From contig NZ_FNTF01000002.1 in NCBI RefSeq assembly GCF_900105495.1, positions 5,844,001 to 5,908,000 on the forward strand: DNA of 64,000 bases, written 5' to 3'. Both the position numbers and the translations under genes were made by a program. The first letter of the stretch is position 1, and each line of letters begins with the position of its first letter. Source of the DNA: Pseudomonas frederiksbergensis (GTDB lineage Bacteria; Pseudomonadota; Gammaproteobacteria; Pseudomonadales; Pseudomonadaceae). Below, piece by piece: positions 20,268-33,041 of this stretch. Below the pieces are notes generated by a model that was not told the DNA's origin, did no database searches, and was given only the letters and a program-made list of their open reading frames with translations.

Positions 20268-20343
20268 TGGTGGGTCGTGTGGGATTCGAACCTACGACCA
20301 ATTGGTTAAAAGCCAACTGCTCTACCAACTGAGCTAACGACCC
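20268..20343 (-). tRNA. tRNA-Lys (anticodon TTT)
   Basis: On the minus strand the 76-base sequence begins GGGTCGTTAGCTCAG and ends with an encoded CCA. The acceptor stem GGGTCGT pairs with ACGACCC. The anticodon loop CTTTTAA has TTT at its centre, and the T arm contains GGTTCGAATCC. The spurious reading frame over it on the plus strand should be ignored. Confidence 0.97.
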
Positions 20344-20360
20344 GCTGTGTGGTGGCGCGT

Positions 20361-20388
20361 ATAATACTGATTTTTAAGGACTATTCAA
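20361..20388 (-). promoter_or_regulatory. Probable sigma-70 promoter of tRNA-Lys
   Basis: On the minus strand TTGAAT, 16 bases, then TATTAT forms a credible -35/-10 pair. The -10 ends 17 bases before the tRNA 5' end. A GC-rich discriminator (ACGCGCC) follows, as is common at stable-RNA promoters. Confidence 0.65.
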
Positions 20389-20406
20389 CACCTAATTTGA
20401 AATAAA

Positions 20407-21099
20407 TCAAAAATAAGGTGTTGGGTCACTGATTCCGGCTGCCGCAAAGCCTTCTGCACGCAGGCGGCAGCTGTCGCACTTGCCGCATGCACGACCGTTA
20501 TCGTCGGCCTGATAGCAGGAAACAGTCAGGCCGTAATCAACACCGAGCTTCACGCCCGCCCGGACGATCTGCGCCTTGCTGAGGTTCTGCAGTGGCGCCT
20601 GGATACGAAAACCATTCCCCTCGACGCCGGCCTTGGTCGCCAGATTGGCCATGCGCTCGAAGGATTCAATGAACTCAGGACGGCAATCCGGGTAACCGGA
20701 GTAATCCACAGCGTTCACACCAATAAAGATGTCGCGGGCGCCGAGCACTTCAGCCCATCCCAACGCCAGGGACAAGAAAACGGTGTTGCGCGCCGGCACG
20801 TAAGTCACCGGAATACCTTCGCCCGCTTCTTCCGGCACATCGATGCTGGTGTCGGTCAATGCTGAACCGCCGATCCCGTTCAGGTTCAGGCCGATCACCT
20901 TGTGCTCGACCACACCCAGGTCGCGAGCGACACGTTCGGCGGCGTGCAATTCTGCGTGAGAGCGCTGACCGTAGTCGAAGCTCATGGTGTAGCAGCTGTA
21001 GCCTTCAGCGCGAGCCATGGCCACCACGGTCGCGGAGTCCAGACCGCCGGACAGCAGGATGACCGCACGTTTTTCAGCAGTGTTCAGTTGTTCAGTCAT
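20407..21099 (-). CDS. queC: 7-cyano-7-deazaguanine synthase
   Basis: 230-residue ATP-dependent enzyme making preQ0 from 7-carboxy-7-deazaguanine for queuosine tRNA modification. The PP-loop [13 protein letters not shown] lies near residues 16-28 and the zinc site [17 protein letters not shown] near the C terminus. The frame is open further upstream, but ATG 21099, one base after the queE stop, gives the normal N terminus [15 protein letters not shown]. It is co-transcribed with queE. Confidence 0.95.
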   Translation of the reverse strand: MTEQLNTAEKRAVILLSGGLDSATVVAMARAEGYSCYTMSFDYGQRSHAELHAAERVARDLGVVEHKVIGLNLNGIGGSALTDTSIDVPEEAGEGIPVTYVPARNTVFLSLALGWAEVLGARDIFIGVNAVDYSGYPDCRPEFIESFERMANLATKAGVEGNGFRIQAPLQNLSKAQIVRAGVKLGVDYGLTVSCYQADDNGRACGKCDSCRLRAEGFAAAGISDPTPYF

Positions 21100-21100
21100 T

Positions 21101-21748
21101 TCAGCGCCCCGGCTCGTCATTCCAAAGATATTTATGCAACTGCAATTGCAGACGCACAGGCAGGTTGTCCGCCACCACCCAGTCAGCCAGGTCCCTAGCA
21201 TTGAGGTCATGGTGACTCGGCGAGAACAGGACTTCGCCGGCACGCTGATCCAGACCGTACTGGATCAGCTTGGACACAGCCCAGTCATAGTCTTCCCGCG
21301 AGCAGATGACAAACTTCACCTGATCGTTGCGCGTGAGCAGTTCGATGTTCTCGTAGCGGTTGCGGTGGGCTTCTTTCGAACCCGGGGTTTTCAGGTCGAC
21401 GACGCGACTGACCCGTGGATCGACCGCCGAGATATCCAGGGCACCGCTGGTTTCCAGCGAGACCTCGTAACCGGCGTCACACAACTGCTTGAGCAATGGG
21501 ATGGCATTGGGCTGTGCCAGCGGCTCGCCGCCGGTGACACAGACGTAACGCGGACGAAAACCGGCCACTTGCTCGAGGATGTCGTCGAGCGTGCGAAGGG
21601 TGCCGCCAGTGAATGCATAAGCGCTGTCACAGTATTGGCAACGCAATGGGCAACCGGTCAAGCGCACAAAAACAGTGGGCAGCCCGGCAGTCCGCGTTTC
21701 ACCCTGCAACGAGTAGAAAACTTCGGTGATTCTCAATGTGTCTTGCAT
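21101..21748 (-). CDS. queE: 7-carboxy-7-deazaguanine synthase
   Basis: 215-residue radical-SAM enzyme acting just before QueC: it converts 6-carboxy-tetrahydropterin to 7-carboxy-7-deazaguanine. The cluster motif is CPLRCQYC near residues 32-39, preceded by the family opening [18 protein letters not shown] 21748 gives the usual N terminus MQDTLRITE; an in-frame ATG at 21763 would add five residues. A bidirectional-looking hairpin at 21867 separates it from cpoB. Confidence 0.94.
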   Translation of the reverse strand: MQDTLRITEVFYSLQGETRTAGLPTVFVRLTGCPLRCQYCDSAYAFTGGTLRTLDDILEQVAGFRPRYVCVTGGEPLAQPNAIPLLKQLCDAGYEVSLETSGALDISAVDPRVSRVVDLKTPGSKEAHRNRYENIELLTRNDQVKFVICSREDYDWAVSKLIQYGLDQRAGEVLFSPSHHDLNARDLADWVVADNLPVRLQLQLHKYLWNDEPGR

Positions 21749-21866
21749 AGTCGCCACGGGCATGACAGCTAAACAGGCTGTCCGCCTCCGTCAGGCACTT
21801 CAAGGAACCCCGCCATCGCGCAGATCCCAAAAAGCGTGTTTCATAAAAAGGGCGTGAATTCTAACG

Positions 21867-21893
21867 AAAAAACCCGCGACAAGCGCGGGTTTC
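21867..21893 (-). terminator. Intrinsic terminator of the tol-pal-cpoB operon
   Basis: Read on the minus strand, AACCCGCGCTTGTCGCGGGTT forms a GC-rich hairpin followed by TTTTCG. It comes about 23 bases after the cpoB stop and before queE. Confidence 0.85.
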
Positions 21894-21915
21894 TTCAAGA
21901 CGGGTAAAGCCGCCC

Positions 21916-22755
21916 TTACATTTTTTGCAGATCACGCTGGGCCAACTGAGCGGCGGAAGTGCCCGGATATTGGGACACAACCTGTTGCAAAATACCTTTG
22001 ACCTTGTCGGGATGACCAAGACGGCGCTCTACATCAGCCAGCTTGTACAGCGAATCAGGCACTTTTGGATGCTTGGGGTACAGCTGGGAAACCTTGGCAA
22101 AAGCCTGACCTGCACCTTGCAGATCGCCTTTGGCCAGGTTCACTTCCCCCAACCAGTACTGGGCATTACCCGCGTACTGACTGTTCGGGTACTTGCGCAG
22201 GAATGCGGCAAAAGCCTGACTGGCCTTGTCGAAGTCCTTGGCTTTGATCAGGTCGAAGGCTGCATCGTAATACAGTTTTTCCTTCGCCGGATCAGCCGGC
22301 TCGCCACCCGCGGCAGGCGCTTGTGTGGAAGTGGCAGCGGCTGCCGCTCCCGCTGCTGCACCGGGGGCATTCAAACTGCCACCGGTGGAAGAATTATCAG
22401 GAGTCGCGGCTGGTGCAACGCCGGTTCCTATGCGCCGATCAAGGTCCTGATATCGCTCCAGGCTCTCTTGCTTCATGCGCGCTACATCATTTTGCAGAAC
22501 TTCGATGATGCCTTGTTGGCGCGAGATCTGCTCCTGCATCGATTGCAGTTGGTTGAACAGCTCGCCCTGTGCCGAGACAGGGGCCGAAACCCCTCCCCCG
22601 GCATAGGCGCCGTTCGTACCGTAACCTGCAGGCGGATTATTAGTCCCGCTATTGGTATAGCCGGAGTCATTATCGACCACAGGAACCGCAGCCCACACCG
22701 CAAGCGGTGCGAGGCTGAGAGCCAAAACAGTTACAGCACGACGGCACGTTCGCAT
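21916..22755 (-). CDS. cpoB: Cell division coordinator CpoB (YbgF), TPR protein
   Basis: 279-residue periplasmic protein that links the Tol machine to septal peptidoglycan synthesis. A signal peptide (VTVLALSLAPLAVWA) covers residues about 8-22. A coiled-coil trimerisation helix lies near 64-105 (LFNQLQSMQEQISRQQGIIE). A low-complexity Ala/Gly/Thr linker with many alanines near 125-150 leads to a C-terminal TPR domain (about 158-279) with AFAAFLRKYPNSQYAGNAQYWLGE. It lies six bases after pal, at the end of the tol operon. Confidence 0.94.
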   Translation of the reverse strand: MRTCRRAVTVLALSLAPLAVWAAVPVVDNDSGYTNSGTNNPPAGYGTNGAYAGGGVSAPVSAQGELFNQLQSMQEQISRQQGIIEVLQNDVARMKQESLERYQDLDRRIGTGVAPAATPDNSSTGGSLNAPGAAAGAAAAATSTQAPAAGGEPADPAKEKLYYDAAFDLIKAKDFDKASQAFAAFLRKYPNSQYAGNAQYWLGEVNLAKGDLQGAGQAFAKVSQLYPKHPKVPDSLYKLADVERRLGHPDKVKGILQQVVSQYPGTSAAQLAQRDLQKM

Positions 22756-22761
22756 GACGAA

Positions 22762-23259
22762 TTACTTACGCAGTTCGACGCGACGGTTTTGAGCCCAGGA
22801 CTGCTCGTCGTTGCCGGTAGCAACTGGACGCTCTTCGCCGTAGGAAACCAGTTCCAGCTGAGCTGGGGAAACACCTTGCAGTACCAGGTAACGCTGAACG
22901 GCTTTCGCACGACGCTCGCCCAGTGCCATGTTGTACTCACGAGTACCACGTTCGTCGGTGTTGCCTTCCAGAACAACGCGAGCGCCGTTTGCTTTCAGGT
23001 CCTTGGCGTGAACGTCCAGAGCGCGCATGGCTTCTGGCTTCAGGTCCGAACTGTCGTATTCGAAGTAGAAAGTGGTGATTGCGCGCAGAGCAGCTTCTTC
23101 GCTCAGGGAGCCGTCAACTGCACCAGTGTTTGCGCCGTAACCAGCGTTTGGATCTACAGCGCCTTCACCGGCATTGTCGCCGCCTTTGGACGAGCAACCT
23201 ACAGCTACAGCCATGGCCAGAGCCAGCGCAGCAAATTTACCAAACTTCAGCATTTCCAT
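22762..23259 (-). CDS. pal: Peptidoglycan-associated lipoprotein Pal (OprL)
   Basis: 165-residue outer-membrane lipoprotein binding peptidoglycan and TolB. The lipobox ends AVGC with the lipidated Cys22. The OmpA-like domain spans about residues 60-165 and carries the diaminopimelate-binding signature [22 protein letters not shown] 23259 is preferred because AGGAG sits about seven bases upstream; the longer frame to 23283 lacks a ribosome site. OprL is the classic name in Pseudomonas. Confidence 0.97.
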   Translation of the reverse strand: MEMLKFGKFAALALAMAVAVGCSSKGGDNAGEGAVDPNAGYGANTGAVDGSLSEEAALRAITTFYFEYDSSDLKPEAMRALDVHAKDLKANGARVVLEGNTDERGTREYNMALGERRAKAVQRYLVLQGVSPAQLELVSYGEERPVATGNDEQSWAQNRRVELRK

Positions 23260-23311
23260 CGTGAAACTCCTAATGAACCCCAATGTGTTAAGTACAACGT
23301 GTAGCGCCGCG

Positions 23312-24613
23312 TCAGTTCAGGTAAGGGGACCAGGAAGGTTCTCTGACTTCGCCTTGTGCGGTAGGAAGCGGGAGCCTTACGCGTCCATTAATGGACACGA
23401 GCATCAAGACTCCCCGGCCCTGCTGGCGGGTGGCGTAGATTACCATGGTGCCGTTGGGCGCAACAGTAGGCGACTCGTCCAGAGTGCTATCAGTAAGGAT
23501 TTTTACGCTTCCGCGCTGCAAATCCTGGGCCGCCACCTTGAAATTAGTGAAACCTTCCTGACGATGGATCATCACCAGGGTCTTTTCATCAGCCGAAAGC
23601 TTAGGGTTGGCGTTGTAGTTACCGATAAAGGTCACACGTTCCGCACCGCCACCACCTGCACTGGTTTTATAGATCTGCGGCTTGCCGCCACGGTCCGAGG
23701 TGAAGTAGATGGTCGAACCATCCTTGCCCCAGAACGGTTCGGTGTTGATGCCAGGACCGTTGGTGACACGGGTGATCTGACGCGAACCCAGGTTCATCAC
23801 ATAGATGTCCGGGTTGCCATCTTTCGACAAGACGAATGCCAGGCGATTGCCATCCGGCGACCATGCTGGCGCGCCGTTCAGGCCTTCGAAGTTGGTGATC
23901 TGCTCACGGCGACCGGTGTCGATGTTCTGCATGAAGATACGCGGACGCTTCTGCTCGAACGACACATAAGCGATGCGCTTGCCGTCCGGTGCGAAACGCG
24001 GCGACAGGATCGGCTCGCGCGATTGCAGCAGGGTCACGGCACGGGCACCGTCATAGTCAGAACGTTGCAGCGTGTAGCGAGTGTTCTTTTCAGAGAAACG
24101 CTCAGCCGTCACGTACAGCAGACGAGTTGAGAACGCACCTTTGATACCGGTGAGTTTTTCGAACGACTGGTCCGCAATGTAGTGCGACATGTCGCGCAGT
24201 TGATCGACGCTGCCCGACACGCTGCCGGTCAGCACTTGCTGCTCGGTGGCGACGTTGAACAGTGCGTATTGAACCTGCAGGCGACCGCCCGCAGGAGCAA
24301 TGCTGCCGACCATGACGTACTGGGCGCCCAGCGCCTTGAAGTCACGGAAGATGATTTCGCTGGCCTGGCTTGGCTGGCTGATCATGTTCTGTTTTGGAAT
24401 CGGCGAGTAATAACCCGAGTTGCGCAGGTCGTTACCGATGATTTCGGCCATGTCGTCCGGCAGAACGCTGCCGCCCTGGTTGCCAAACGGAACGACTGCG
24501 ATCGGGGTGGCCCGATCACTGCCGCTGGTGACCAGAATGTTTTTTTCATCAGCTGCCGCTATCCCTGCCAGGCAGCAGATAACGACAAGCATTCCTCGAA
24601 GAAGGTTTCTCAC
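23312..24613 (-). CDS. tolB: Tol-Pal system beta-propeller protein TolB
   Basis: 433-residue periplasmic beta-propeller that binds Pal and TolA. A signal peptide ends near residue 21 ([10 protein letters not shown]). The N-terminal domain (about 25-160) is followed by WD40-like PD40 repeats with the recurring [15 protein letters not shown] and [15 protein letters not shown] motifs. Its ATG overlaps the tolA stop by four bases (ATGA), showing tight coupling. Confidence 0.97.
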   Translation of the reverse strand: MRNLLRGMLVVICCLAGIAAADEKNILVTSGSDRATPIAVVPFGNQGGSVLPDDMAEIIGNDLRNSGYYSPIPKQNMISQPSQASEIIFRDFKALGAQYVMVGSIAPAGGRLQVQYALFNVATEQQVLTGSVSGSVDQLRDMSHYIADQSFEKLTGIKGAFSTRLLYVTAERFSEKNTRYTLQRSDYDGARAVTLLQSREPILSPRFAPDGKRIAYVSFEQKRPRIFMQNIDTGRREQITNFEGLNGAPAWSPDGNRLAFVLSKDGNPDIYVMNLGSRQITRVTNGPGINTEPFWGKDGSTIYFTSDRGGKPQIYKTSAGGGGAERVTFIGNYNANPKLSADEKTLVMIHRQEGFTNFKVAAQDLQRGSVKILTDSTLDESPTVAPNGTMVIYATRQQGRGVLMLVSINGRVRLPLPTAQGEVREPSWSPYLN

Positions 24614-25689
24614 AAGGCTAGATCCTCAGGTGTGAATGTCATCTTGAATGAACGATACGGAGCGAAATCACTCGGCTTCATTCCCTGCATTTCTGTCAAA
24701 CGTCCAATGTTCTTGACCGCCGCTACAGCGGAAGCGTCAAACGGACCATCGCCACTGGACTTGGCCACGCTCACCGAAGTCAACGTACCGTCCGGCAACA
24801 TGCCGATTTGCAACACGACTGTCATGCCTTTGCGGGCCGAAGGTGGACGAGCCCAGCCTTCCGCTGCACGAGCACGAATCAGATCATCGAAACTACCGGC
24901 GACTTCGTCACCCTGCTCATCCGCCAAGGCCTGCTGACGCTGCGGCGTGTCAGAAAGCAGATCTGCCAAGGCCTGAGCCTTTTTGTCTTCGGCGGATTTA
25001 CGTGCTGCTTCCTGCGATTTTTTCTTCGCAGCATCGGCAGCAGCTTTCTTCTTCGCGTCTTCGGCGACTTTCTTCTTCGCCTCTTCAGCTTCAGATTTCT
25101 TCTTGGCGTCTTCGGCGGCTTTCTTCTTCGCGTCTTCGACGATCTTTTTCTTCGCTTCTTCAGCGGCCGCTTTCTTGGCCTCTTCTTCAGCTGCTTTCTT
25201 GGCTTCTTCTTCAGACTTCTTCTTGGCTATATCAGCCAATTGTTTCTCTTCGGCCTTTTTAGCTTCGGCGGTCTTCTTGGCTTCATCGGCTTTCTTGGCT
25301 TCATCAGCCTTTTTTGCCTCTTCCGCTTTCTTCGTCTCGTCGGCCTTTTTGGATTCTTCGGCTTTTTGAGCCGCGTCTTCCTTCTTTTGTTCCGCGGCCT
25401 TGATCGCTTCCTGCTCGATCTTTTTCTGTTCCATCTGTTCGACTTCGGTCTGGCGTGCGGCGGATTTCTTCGCCTCACCCGCAATCTTCTGATTGGTCTG
25501 GGTGGTCGCCTGACTTTTCGATTTCAGTTGGTACAGGGTCGCCTGGACAATCGGCTTGGCCGGCGGCAGTTCGGGCGTGAAGGCGAAGCTGACGAACAGC
25601 ATGCCAAAAACCAGCACGTGCAAGACAAGCGCCCAGACGCTAGGCCAGAAATAGCTTTCCGAGGCGGACGGCTCTCGCATTTGCTGCAT
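24610..25689 (-). CDS. tolA: Cell envelope integrity protein TolA
   Basis: 359-residue inner-membrane protein bridging TolQR to Pal/TolB. One N-terminal TM helix lies near residues 13-37 ([18 protein letters not shown]). A very long alanine/lysine/glutamate helix (about 60-250, with repeated [18 protein letters not shown] units) spans the periplasm, and a compact C-terminal domain (about 265-359) contains [18 protein letters not shown] and [15 protein letters not shown]. The repetitive DNA of the helix gives long false frames on the other strand. The start overlaps the tolR stop. Confidence 0.96.
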   Translation of the reverse strand: MQQMREPSASESYFWPSVWALVLHVLVFGMLFVSFAFTPELPPAKPIVQATLYQLKSKSQATTQTNQKIAGEAKKSAARQTEVEQMEQKKIEQEAIKAAEQKKEDAAQKAEESKKADETKKAEEAKKADEAKKADEAKKTAEAKKAEEKQLADIAKKKSEEEAKKAAEEEAKKAAAEEAKKKIVEDAKKKAAEDAKKKSEAEEAKKKVAEDAKKKAAADAAKKKSQEAARKSAEDKKAQALADLLSDTPQRQQALADEQGDEVAGSFDDLIRARAAEGWARPPSARKGMTVVLQIGMLPDGTLTSVSVAKSSGDGPFDASAVAAVKNIGRLTEMQGMKPSDFAPYRSFKMTFTPEDLAL

Positions 25690-26150
25690 CAGGGTGCCTC
25701 GGTAATCAAGCCAACATTACCGACCCCGGCTTTCTGCAATCCGCCCATGGCGCCCATGACAGAACCGTAGTCGACGGTCTTGTCGCCGCGGATGAACACC
25801 TGGGTACGCTTGCCACCTTCAGTGCCGGCGCGAATGATCTTGGTCACGGCGTCAGTCATCTGCGGCAAGGTCATGGCCTTGTCCTGTTGCTTTTCAGTGT
25901 CGACTTCGCTGCCAAGGTTCCAGTAGTAGGTCTTGTCAGCCTTGATCGAAATGGTCAGGACCTGGGTGTTGTTGTCCTGCGGCAAGGCTTCGCTGGAAAC
26001 CTTGGGCAGATCAACTTTCACGCCCTGATTGAGCATCGGCGCGGTCACCATGAAGATGACCAGCAGCACCAACATCACGTCGATGTAAGGCACCACGTTC
26101 ATCTCGGCAACCGGCTTGCGCTTTTTGCGAGCTCGAGCGATTAAAGCCAT
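25689..26150 (-). CDS. tolR: Tol-Pal system protein TolR
   Basis: 153-residue ExbD-family protein of the proton-driven TolQR motor. A single TM helix near residues 18-40 (VPYIDVMLVLLVIFMVTAPM) contains the conserved proton-carrying aspartate. The periplasmic domain follows. The long insert SEVDTEKQQDKAMTLPQMTDAV is within family variation. Its start is 14 bases after the tolQ stop. Confidence 0.97.
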   Translation of the reverse strand: MALIARARKKRKPVAEMNVVPYIDVMLVLLVIFMVTAPMLNQGVKVDLPKVSSEALPQDNNTQVLTISIKADKTYYWNLGSEVDTEKQQDKAMTLPQMTDAVTKIIRAGTEGGKRTQVFIRGDKTVDYGSVMGAMGGLQKAGVGNVGLITEAP

Positions 26151-26164
26151 TGGAAATTACCTGC

Positions 26165-26860
26165 TTATTCTTCGCTGGTGTGCACTTTGCGGTGCAGGAT
26201 CGCCTGGAATTCATCGGCGAAGGTGTAGTAACGGCCCAGCAGGGTTTCACTGCGCGCAGCAAAACGGTTGTAAGCGATAACGGCCGGGATGGCGGCGAAC
26301 AAGCCAATCGCGGTAGCAATCAGTGCTTCGGCAATACCCGGGGCCACAGTGGCCAGGGTCGCTTGCTGGGCAGTGGCCAGGCCACGGAAGGAGTTCATGA
26401 TCCCCCAGACGGTACCGAACAGACCGATATACGGGCTGACGGAACCGACGGTCGCGAGGAACGGCAGGCTCTGCTCGAGCTTTTCTTCTTCGCGGGAAAT
26501 GGCGACGCGCATGGCACGGGCCACGCCTTCCATGACCGCTTCCGGGTCAACGCCTGGCTGCTGGCGCAGACGGGAGAATTCCTTGAAACCGGCACGGAAG
26601 ATCTGCTCTACGCCTGAATCCGGATCAGGGTTACTGCCAGCCTGACGGTAGAGTTTGGACAGGTCGATACCGGACCAGAAGCGCTCTTCAAAGCTCTCCA
26701 GGGCACGTCGACCGGCGCGCAGCAGATTGCTGCGCTGAAAGATCATGATCCATGAGGTCACCGATGCGGCTACCAGGATCAGCATTACCAGTTGCACCAC
26801 GATACTGGCATTGCTGACCAGGCTCCACATGGAGGAATGGTCGACGACGTTAGCTTCCAC
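26165..26860 (-). CDS. tolQ: Tol-Pal system proton channel TolQ
   Basis: 231-residue ExbB/MotA-family protein with three TM helices: about residues 17-38 ([20 protein letters not shown]), 138-160 ([20 protein letters not shown]) and 172-195 ([20 protein letters not shown]). Together with TolR it uses the proton gradient to energise TolA during outer-membrane constriction. The start overlaps the end of ybgC by 11 bases, showing one operon in the order ybgC-tolQRAB-pal-cpoB. Confidence 0.97.
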   Translation of the reverse strand: MEANVVDHSSMWSLVSNASIVVQLVMLILVAASVTSWIMIFQRSNLLRAGRRALESFEERFWSGIDLSKLYRQAGSNPDPDSGVEQIFRAGFKEFSRLRQQPGVDPEAVMEGVARAMRVAISREEEKLEQSLPFLATVGSVSPYIGLFGTVWGIMNSFRGLATAQQATLATVAPGIAEALIATAIGLFAAIPAVIAYNRFAARSETLLGRYYTFADEFQAILHRKVHTSEE

Positions 26861-27317
26861 GCTTTATCTCCTGCTTTGAGTGTGTACCCGCGCCGCTCAC
26901 GTCGGCAAAGGCCGCACGTAGAGCTTCGGGAATGGCCCGGGGTTTTAAACTGTTAGTGCGCACACAGGCCACCAGAAACTGCCCTTCGCAGAGCAGCGCA
27001 TTATCCGTAGCCCGCCTGACCTGCTGTTTGAAGCGCAGGCTGACACGGTTCAATTCGATTACTTCAGCGCTTACCAGCAACTCGTCGTCCAGTCGCGCCG
27101 GCGCGTGGTAACGCGCTTCGCTGGAATGCACGACGAACAACAGGTCCTCACCTGCAAGCTGGGATTGGGCAAAGCCCAGCTCCCGGAGCCGCTCGGTTCG
27201 AGCCCGTTCCATAAACTTGAGGTAATTGACGTAATACACGATGCCGCCCGCATCGGTGTCCTCGTAATAAACGCGACAACGAAGTGCGAAAGGCTCAAGC
27301 CCGTTTTGCGCGCGCAT
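26850..27317 (-). CDS. ybgC: YbgC/4HBT acyl-CoA thioesterase
   Basis: 155-residue hotdog-fold thioesterase, first gene of the tol operon. The active-site segment [21 protein letters not shown] near residues 15-35 carries the catalytic Asp. YbgC hydrolyses acyl-CoAs and in E. coli is linked to phospholipid synthesis. The length is a little above the family norm because of the C-terminal tail. ATG 27317 is used; the upstream 127 bases to ruvB should hold the operon promoter. Confidence 0.93.
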   Translation of the reverse strand: MRAQNGLEPFALRCRVYYEDTDAGGIVYYVNYLKFMERARTERLRELGFAQSQLAGEDLLFVVHSSEARYHAPARLDDELLVSAEVIELNRVSLRFKQQVRRATDNALLCEGQFLVACVRTNSLKPRAIPEALRAAFADVSGAGTHSKQEIKRGS

Positions 27318-27444
27318 ACTCTAGTGCTTACTCCTCAGGTTGCCAATCCGGCCAGGCAACTGTTTTTCATTGATTCACGGCTTTCTGGCGAAAGTACGGT
27401 CCTGGGACCACACAAACCCCGAATATATCAGCGCGCAAAGGTTA

Positions 27445-28506
27445 TTAATCGTCCACGGCATCGAGGAACTCGTCTACCACGGGCATCTCGCCCAATCGTG
27501 ACGGGATGTTTAAACCGAAGTGCAGATACGCATGCCGGGTCACCACCCGCCCCCGTGGCGTACGCATGATGTAGCCCTGCTGGATCAGGTACGGCTCCAG
27601 CACGTCTTCAATGGTGTGGCGCTCTTCACTGATGGCGGCGGCAAGGCTATCGACCCCGACCGGCCCACCGTCGAACTTCTCGATCATGGTCAACAACAGA
27701 CGTCGATCCTGGTGATCGAAGCCTCGCTCGTCGACATCCAGCAGGTTCAAAGCCAGGTCGGCAATCGGCTTGGTGATGTGGCCCTTGGCGCGAACTTCGG
27801 CGAAATCGCGAACCCGGCGCAGCAAGCGGTTGGCGATCCGTGGCGTACCACGGGCACGACGGGCGATTTCGAAGGCGCCTTCCGGGTCCAGTGGCAAGCC
27901 GAGGATATTCGCCGAACGACTGACAATCGTTGCCAGGTCGGCGGTGTTATAGAACTCCAGGCGCTGGACGATACCGAAACGGTCGCGCAGCGGATTGGTC
28001 AGCATCCCCGCCCGCGTCGTCGCACCGACCAGGGTGAACGGCGGCAGATCAAGCTTGATCGAACGCGCGGCCGGCCCTTCGCCGATCATGATGTCGAGCT
28101 GGAAATCTTCCATGGCCGGGTACAGCACTTCTTCGACGATTGGTGAAAGCCGATGGATTTCGTCGATGAACAGAACGTCGTGTGGCTCGAGATTGGTCAA
28201 CAGCGCCGCCAGGTCACCCGGACGTTCAAGCACGGGGCCCGAGGTGCTCTTGATCGACACGCCCATTTCCTGGGCGATGATGTTGGCCAGGGTCGTCTTA
28301 CCCAGGCCCGGCGGGCCGAAAATCAGCGTGTGGTCCAGGGATTCATTGCGCCCACGGGCGGCCTGGATGAACAACTCCATTTGCTCGCGAACGGTCGGCT
28401 GGCCAATGTATTCGGCCAGGCTGACAGGACGAATCGCCCGGTCCTGGACTTCCTCGCGATCACGAGGCCCCGGTGTGGCGGCAATCAGACGATCAGCTTC
28501 AATCAC
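27445..28506 (-). CDS. ruvB: Holliday junction branch migration helicase RuvB
   Basis: 353-residue AAA+ motor that drives branch migration with RuvA. Walker A is GPPGLGKTT near residue 64, Walker [12 protein letters not shown] near 113, and the sensor/arginine finger [18 protein letters not shown] near 160-176. The winged-helix end contains RTPRGRV. It starts with GTG at 28506, immediately next to the ruvA stop with no gap, so the two are translationally coupled. Confidence 0.97.
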   Translation of the reverse strand: MIEADRLIAATPGPRDREEVQDRAIRPVSLAEYIGQPTVREQMELFIQAARGRNESLDHTLIFGPPGLGKTTLANIIAQEMGVSIKSTSGPVLERPGDLAALLTNLEPHDVLFIDEIHRLSPIVEEVLYPAMEDFQLDIMIGEGPAARSIKLDLPPFTLVGATTRAGMLTNPLRDRFGIVQRLEFYNTADLATIVSRSANILGLPLDPEGAFEIARRARGTPRIANRLLRRVRDFAEVRAKGHITKPIADLALNLLDVDERGFDHQDRRLLLTMIEKFDGGPVGVDSLAAAISEERHTIEDVLEPYLIQQGYIMRTPRGRVVTRHAYLHFGLNIPSRLGEMPVVDEFLDAVDD

Positions 28507-29121
28507 TTAGATCATTCCCTTCAGGGCACGACGAATCATGTCTTCACTGCTCAAACCTTTCTCCTTGATCGCAGAAATCGCCTTGCTGGCTTCCTGCGGC
28601 TTGTAGCCCAGGGAGATCAGCGCGCTGACCGCGTCATTTTCGGCGGTGGCGACCGGCGTCGTATCAGGCCCACCCGGCTGGTTTGGCACCAGGGCAAACA
28701 TGGCCGGCACGGTTTCCCAGGCCTTGAAGCGATCCTTGAGTTCCACCAGCAAACGCTCTGCAGTCTTCTTGCCCACGCCCGGCACCTTGGTCAGCGCCGA
28801 GGTGTCCTGGGATTGTACGCAGCGGACCAGTTCATCGACTTCCAGGCTCGACATCAGGGCCAGGGCCAATTTCGGCCCCACACCATTGAGACGGATCAAC
28901 TCGCGAAAAAAGTCTCGCTCACGCTTGCCGAAGAAGCCATAGAGTAATTGCGCGTCTTCGCGTACGACCAAATGGGTGTGCAAGGTCAGCGGTTCACCGA
29001 CCGACGGCAAGCGATAAAGCGTGGTCATGGGCACTTCCAGCTCATACCCCAGACCGTTTACATCCAGAATCAGGTGCGGCGGCTGTTTCTCAGCCAGTGT
29101 GCCGCGCAAGCGTCCAATCAC
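28507..29121 (-). CDS. ruvA: Holliday junction DNA-binding protein RuvA
   Basis: 204-residue tetrameric junction-binding protein. The N-terminal OB fold begins [23 protein letters not shown], helix-hairpin-helix motifs ([14 protein letters not shown] and [18 protein letters not shown]) lie near residues 70-135, and the C-terminal RuvB-binding domain ends the protein. It is separated from ruvC by 115 bases with a large perfect hairpin. Confidence 0.97.
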   Translation of the reverse strand: MIGRLRGTLAEKQPPHLILDVNGLGYELEVPMTTLYRLPSVGEPLTLHTHLVVREDAQLLYGFFGKRERDFFRELIRLNGVGPKLALALMSSLEVDELVRCVQSQDTSALTKVPGVGKKTAERLLVELKDRFKAWETVPAMFALVPNQPGGPDTTPVATAENDAVSALISLGYKPQEASKAISAIKEKGLSSEDMIRRALKGMI

Positions 29122-29170
29122 GTTTCAGATCCTTGAGCGTTGGCCAGATCAGTGCTGGCGACTGACAGAA

Positions 29171-29209
29171 CGAGGGTTTTGCGCCGACGACACAGGCGCA
29201 AAACCCTCG
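29171..29209. repeat. 15-bp perfect hairpin between ruvC and ruvA
   Basis: CGAGGGTTTTGCGCC (29171-29185) and its exact complement GGCGCAAAACCCTCG (29195-29209) are separated by nine bases. On the minus strand no T run follows, so it is not a clear intrinsic terminator, although read on the plus strand an A-rich tract follows. It could protect or attenuate the ruvC transcript. Confidence 0.8.
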
Positions 29210-29236
29210 CTCCATAAAAAATGATTGCTGATGCTA

Positions 29237-29761
29237 TCAGAGACGCAGGCGTCCGCCACGACTGCGTGCCGTACCCAGGCCATGGGGCAACAGGCTGGAG
29301 CGGGTGTGAGCATGGCAAATAGCAATGGCCAGGGCGTCCGAGGCATCGATTTGCGGCTTGCTGGTCAGTTTCAGCATGTGCATGACCATCATTTGCACCT
29401 GCTCTTTATTCGCCGCGCCAGTCCCGGTCACAGCCTGTTTGACTTGGGTCGCCGTGTACTCAGCGATTTCCAGGCTTTCTTCCGCCCCGGCAACGATGGC
29501 CGCGCCGCGGGCCTGGCCAAGTTTCAGCGCAGAATCGGCATTGCGCGCCATGAAGACCTTTTCGATGCCCATGGTCACCGGCCCGTAGGTCTGGATGATT
29601 TCGCGCACGCCGCGATAGACGATTTGCAGGCGTTCATGCAGCTCGCCGGACCCTGTGCGAATGCAGCCCGACGCCACGTAAACGCATCCACGCCCGGTAT
29701 CGCGTACCACGCCATAACCGGTGATGCGCGAACCGGGGTCGATACCAAGAATTAAAGTCAT
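29237..29761 (-). CDS. ruvC: Crossover junction endodeoxyribonuclease RuvC
   Basis: 174-residue Holliday junction resolvase with an RNase-H fold. The acidic residues are Asp7 in ILGIDPGSR, a Glu in MGIEKVF near 68, and the Asp pair in [11 protein letters not shown] near 140. The length and all motifs are normal. Confidence 0.97.
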   Translation of the reverse strand: MTLILGIDPGSRITGYGVVRDTGRGCVYVASGCIRTGSGELHERLQIVYRGVREIIQTYGPVTMGIEKVFMARNADSALKLGQARGAAIVAGAEESLEIAEYTATQVKQAVTGTGAANKEQVQMMVMHMLKLTSKPQIDASDALAIAICHAHTRSSLLPHGLGTARSRGGRLRL

Positions 29762-29801
29762 AACGCCTGCAGAAAGAGATCGCGGTGGCTTGAGGATAAC
29801 T

Positions 29802-29884
29802 GTGTAGGAGCTGCCAAAGGCTGCGATCTTTTGATTTTCGATCTTAAAGTCAAAAGATCGCAGGCTTCGCCAGCTCCTACAGGG
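29802..29884. repeat. REP inverted repeat (third family, C)
   Basis: TGTAGGAGCTGCCAAAGGCTGCGATCTTTTGA is mirrored by TCAAAAGATCGCAGGCTTCGCCAGCTCCTACA. The core (GCTGCGATCTTTTG) differs from families A and B and is also partly present just beyond, at 29895. It occupies the gap between the YebC gene and ruvC. Confidence 0.85.
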
Positions 29885-29916
29885 GTCAGGTGAAGGCTGC
29901 GATCTTTATCAATGCA

Positions 29917-30663
<747 letters not shown>

Positions 30664-30750
30664 ATCTCGCTCCGAATTCTCTTTGAAACATTGCCCGCCG
30701 CGCCATGATGCGCCAGCCAGCAAATAAAAATCTCGACCATTCTATAAAGA

Positions 30751-30776
30751 AAGGGCGCATCCGTAGATGCGCCCTT
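30751..30776 (-). terminator. Intrinsic terminator of aspS
   Basis: AAGGGCGCATCTACGGATGCGCCCTT on the minus strand forms a strong stem, followed by TCTTTATAG, 11 bases past the aspS stop. Confidence 0.85.
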
Positions 30777-30786
30777 CTGGTCAGCC

Positions 30787-32562
<1,776 letters not shown>

Positions 32563-32684
32563 GGTAGTGGTTTCGCTTCTCGTAATTCGAAATTCGGTTG
32601 GAGGCCTTGCTCATATCCGGCCCTGGTGAAAGGCGCCAGATGATGCAAGAGCTCGCTCGTGTCGTTCAACTCAGGCTCAAGACC

Positions 32685-32906
32685 CTAGTCAGCTTTGTCG
32701 CCGCCGGCCAGATTCTTCTTGGAACCGGTCTTGAAATCGGTTTCGTACCAGCCGGTGCCGCTAAGGCGGAAGCCCGGCATGGACAGCATCTTCTTAAGCT
32801 CTGGCGCCTGGCAGGCAGGGCAGTCGACCAGCGGTGCTGCGCTGATCTTTTGAATGGCTTCCAACTGATGACCACAGGAAGCACATTGATAGTCGTACAT
32901 CGGCAT
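32685..32906 (-). CDS. FmdB-family zinc-ribbon protein
   Basis: 73-residue small protein with two CxxC pairs (CASCGH near residue 10 and CPACQAPE near 34) that would bind one zinc ion. The opening MPMYDYQCASCGHQLEAIQK is diagnostic of the FmdB putative regulatory family. ATG 32906 is the conserved start; the in-frame extension upstream is not coding. It is probably the first gene of the transcript into aspS, which starts 122 bases further on. The function is unknown. Confidence 0.9.
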   Translation of the reverse strand: MPMYDYQCASCGHQLEAIQKISAAPLVDCPACQAPELKKMLSMPGFRLSGTGWYETDFKTGSKKNLAGGDKAD

Positions 32907-33041
32907 GGGGGTTGTCTCGGCGATCAGATTGCTACCGCACACGCTGGGTTTTGCGGCAAAGAGCGGGATTATATCCATTAAATGCAGCCTGTGCAGCCGT
33001 AAGACTGCACAGACCGACACTCTATTCATTCACCCCTGTGG

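Noticed and set aside
19994..20332. 112-residue plus-strand frame before queC
   Set aside because: Its end runs across the antisense of tRNA-Lys, a common false prediction (the GFEPTTNWLKA-like translation).
24808..25770. 320-residue Phe/Leu-rich frame opposite tolA
   Set aside because: It arises from the repeated Lys/Ala/Glu codons of the TolA helix read on the other strand and looks like membrane segments by chance.
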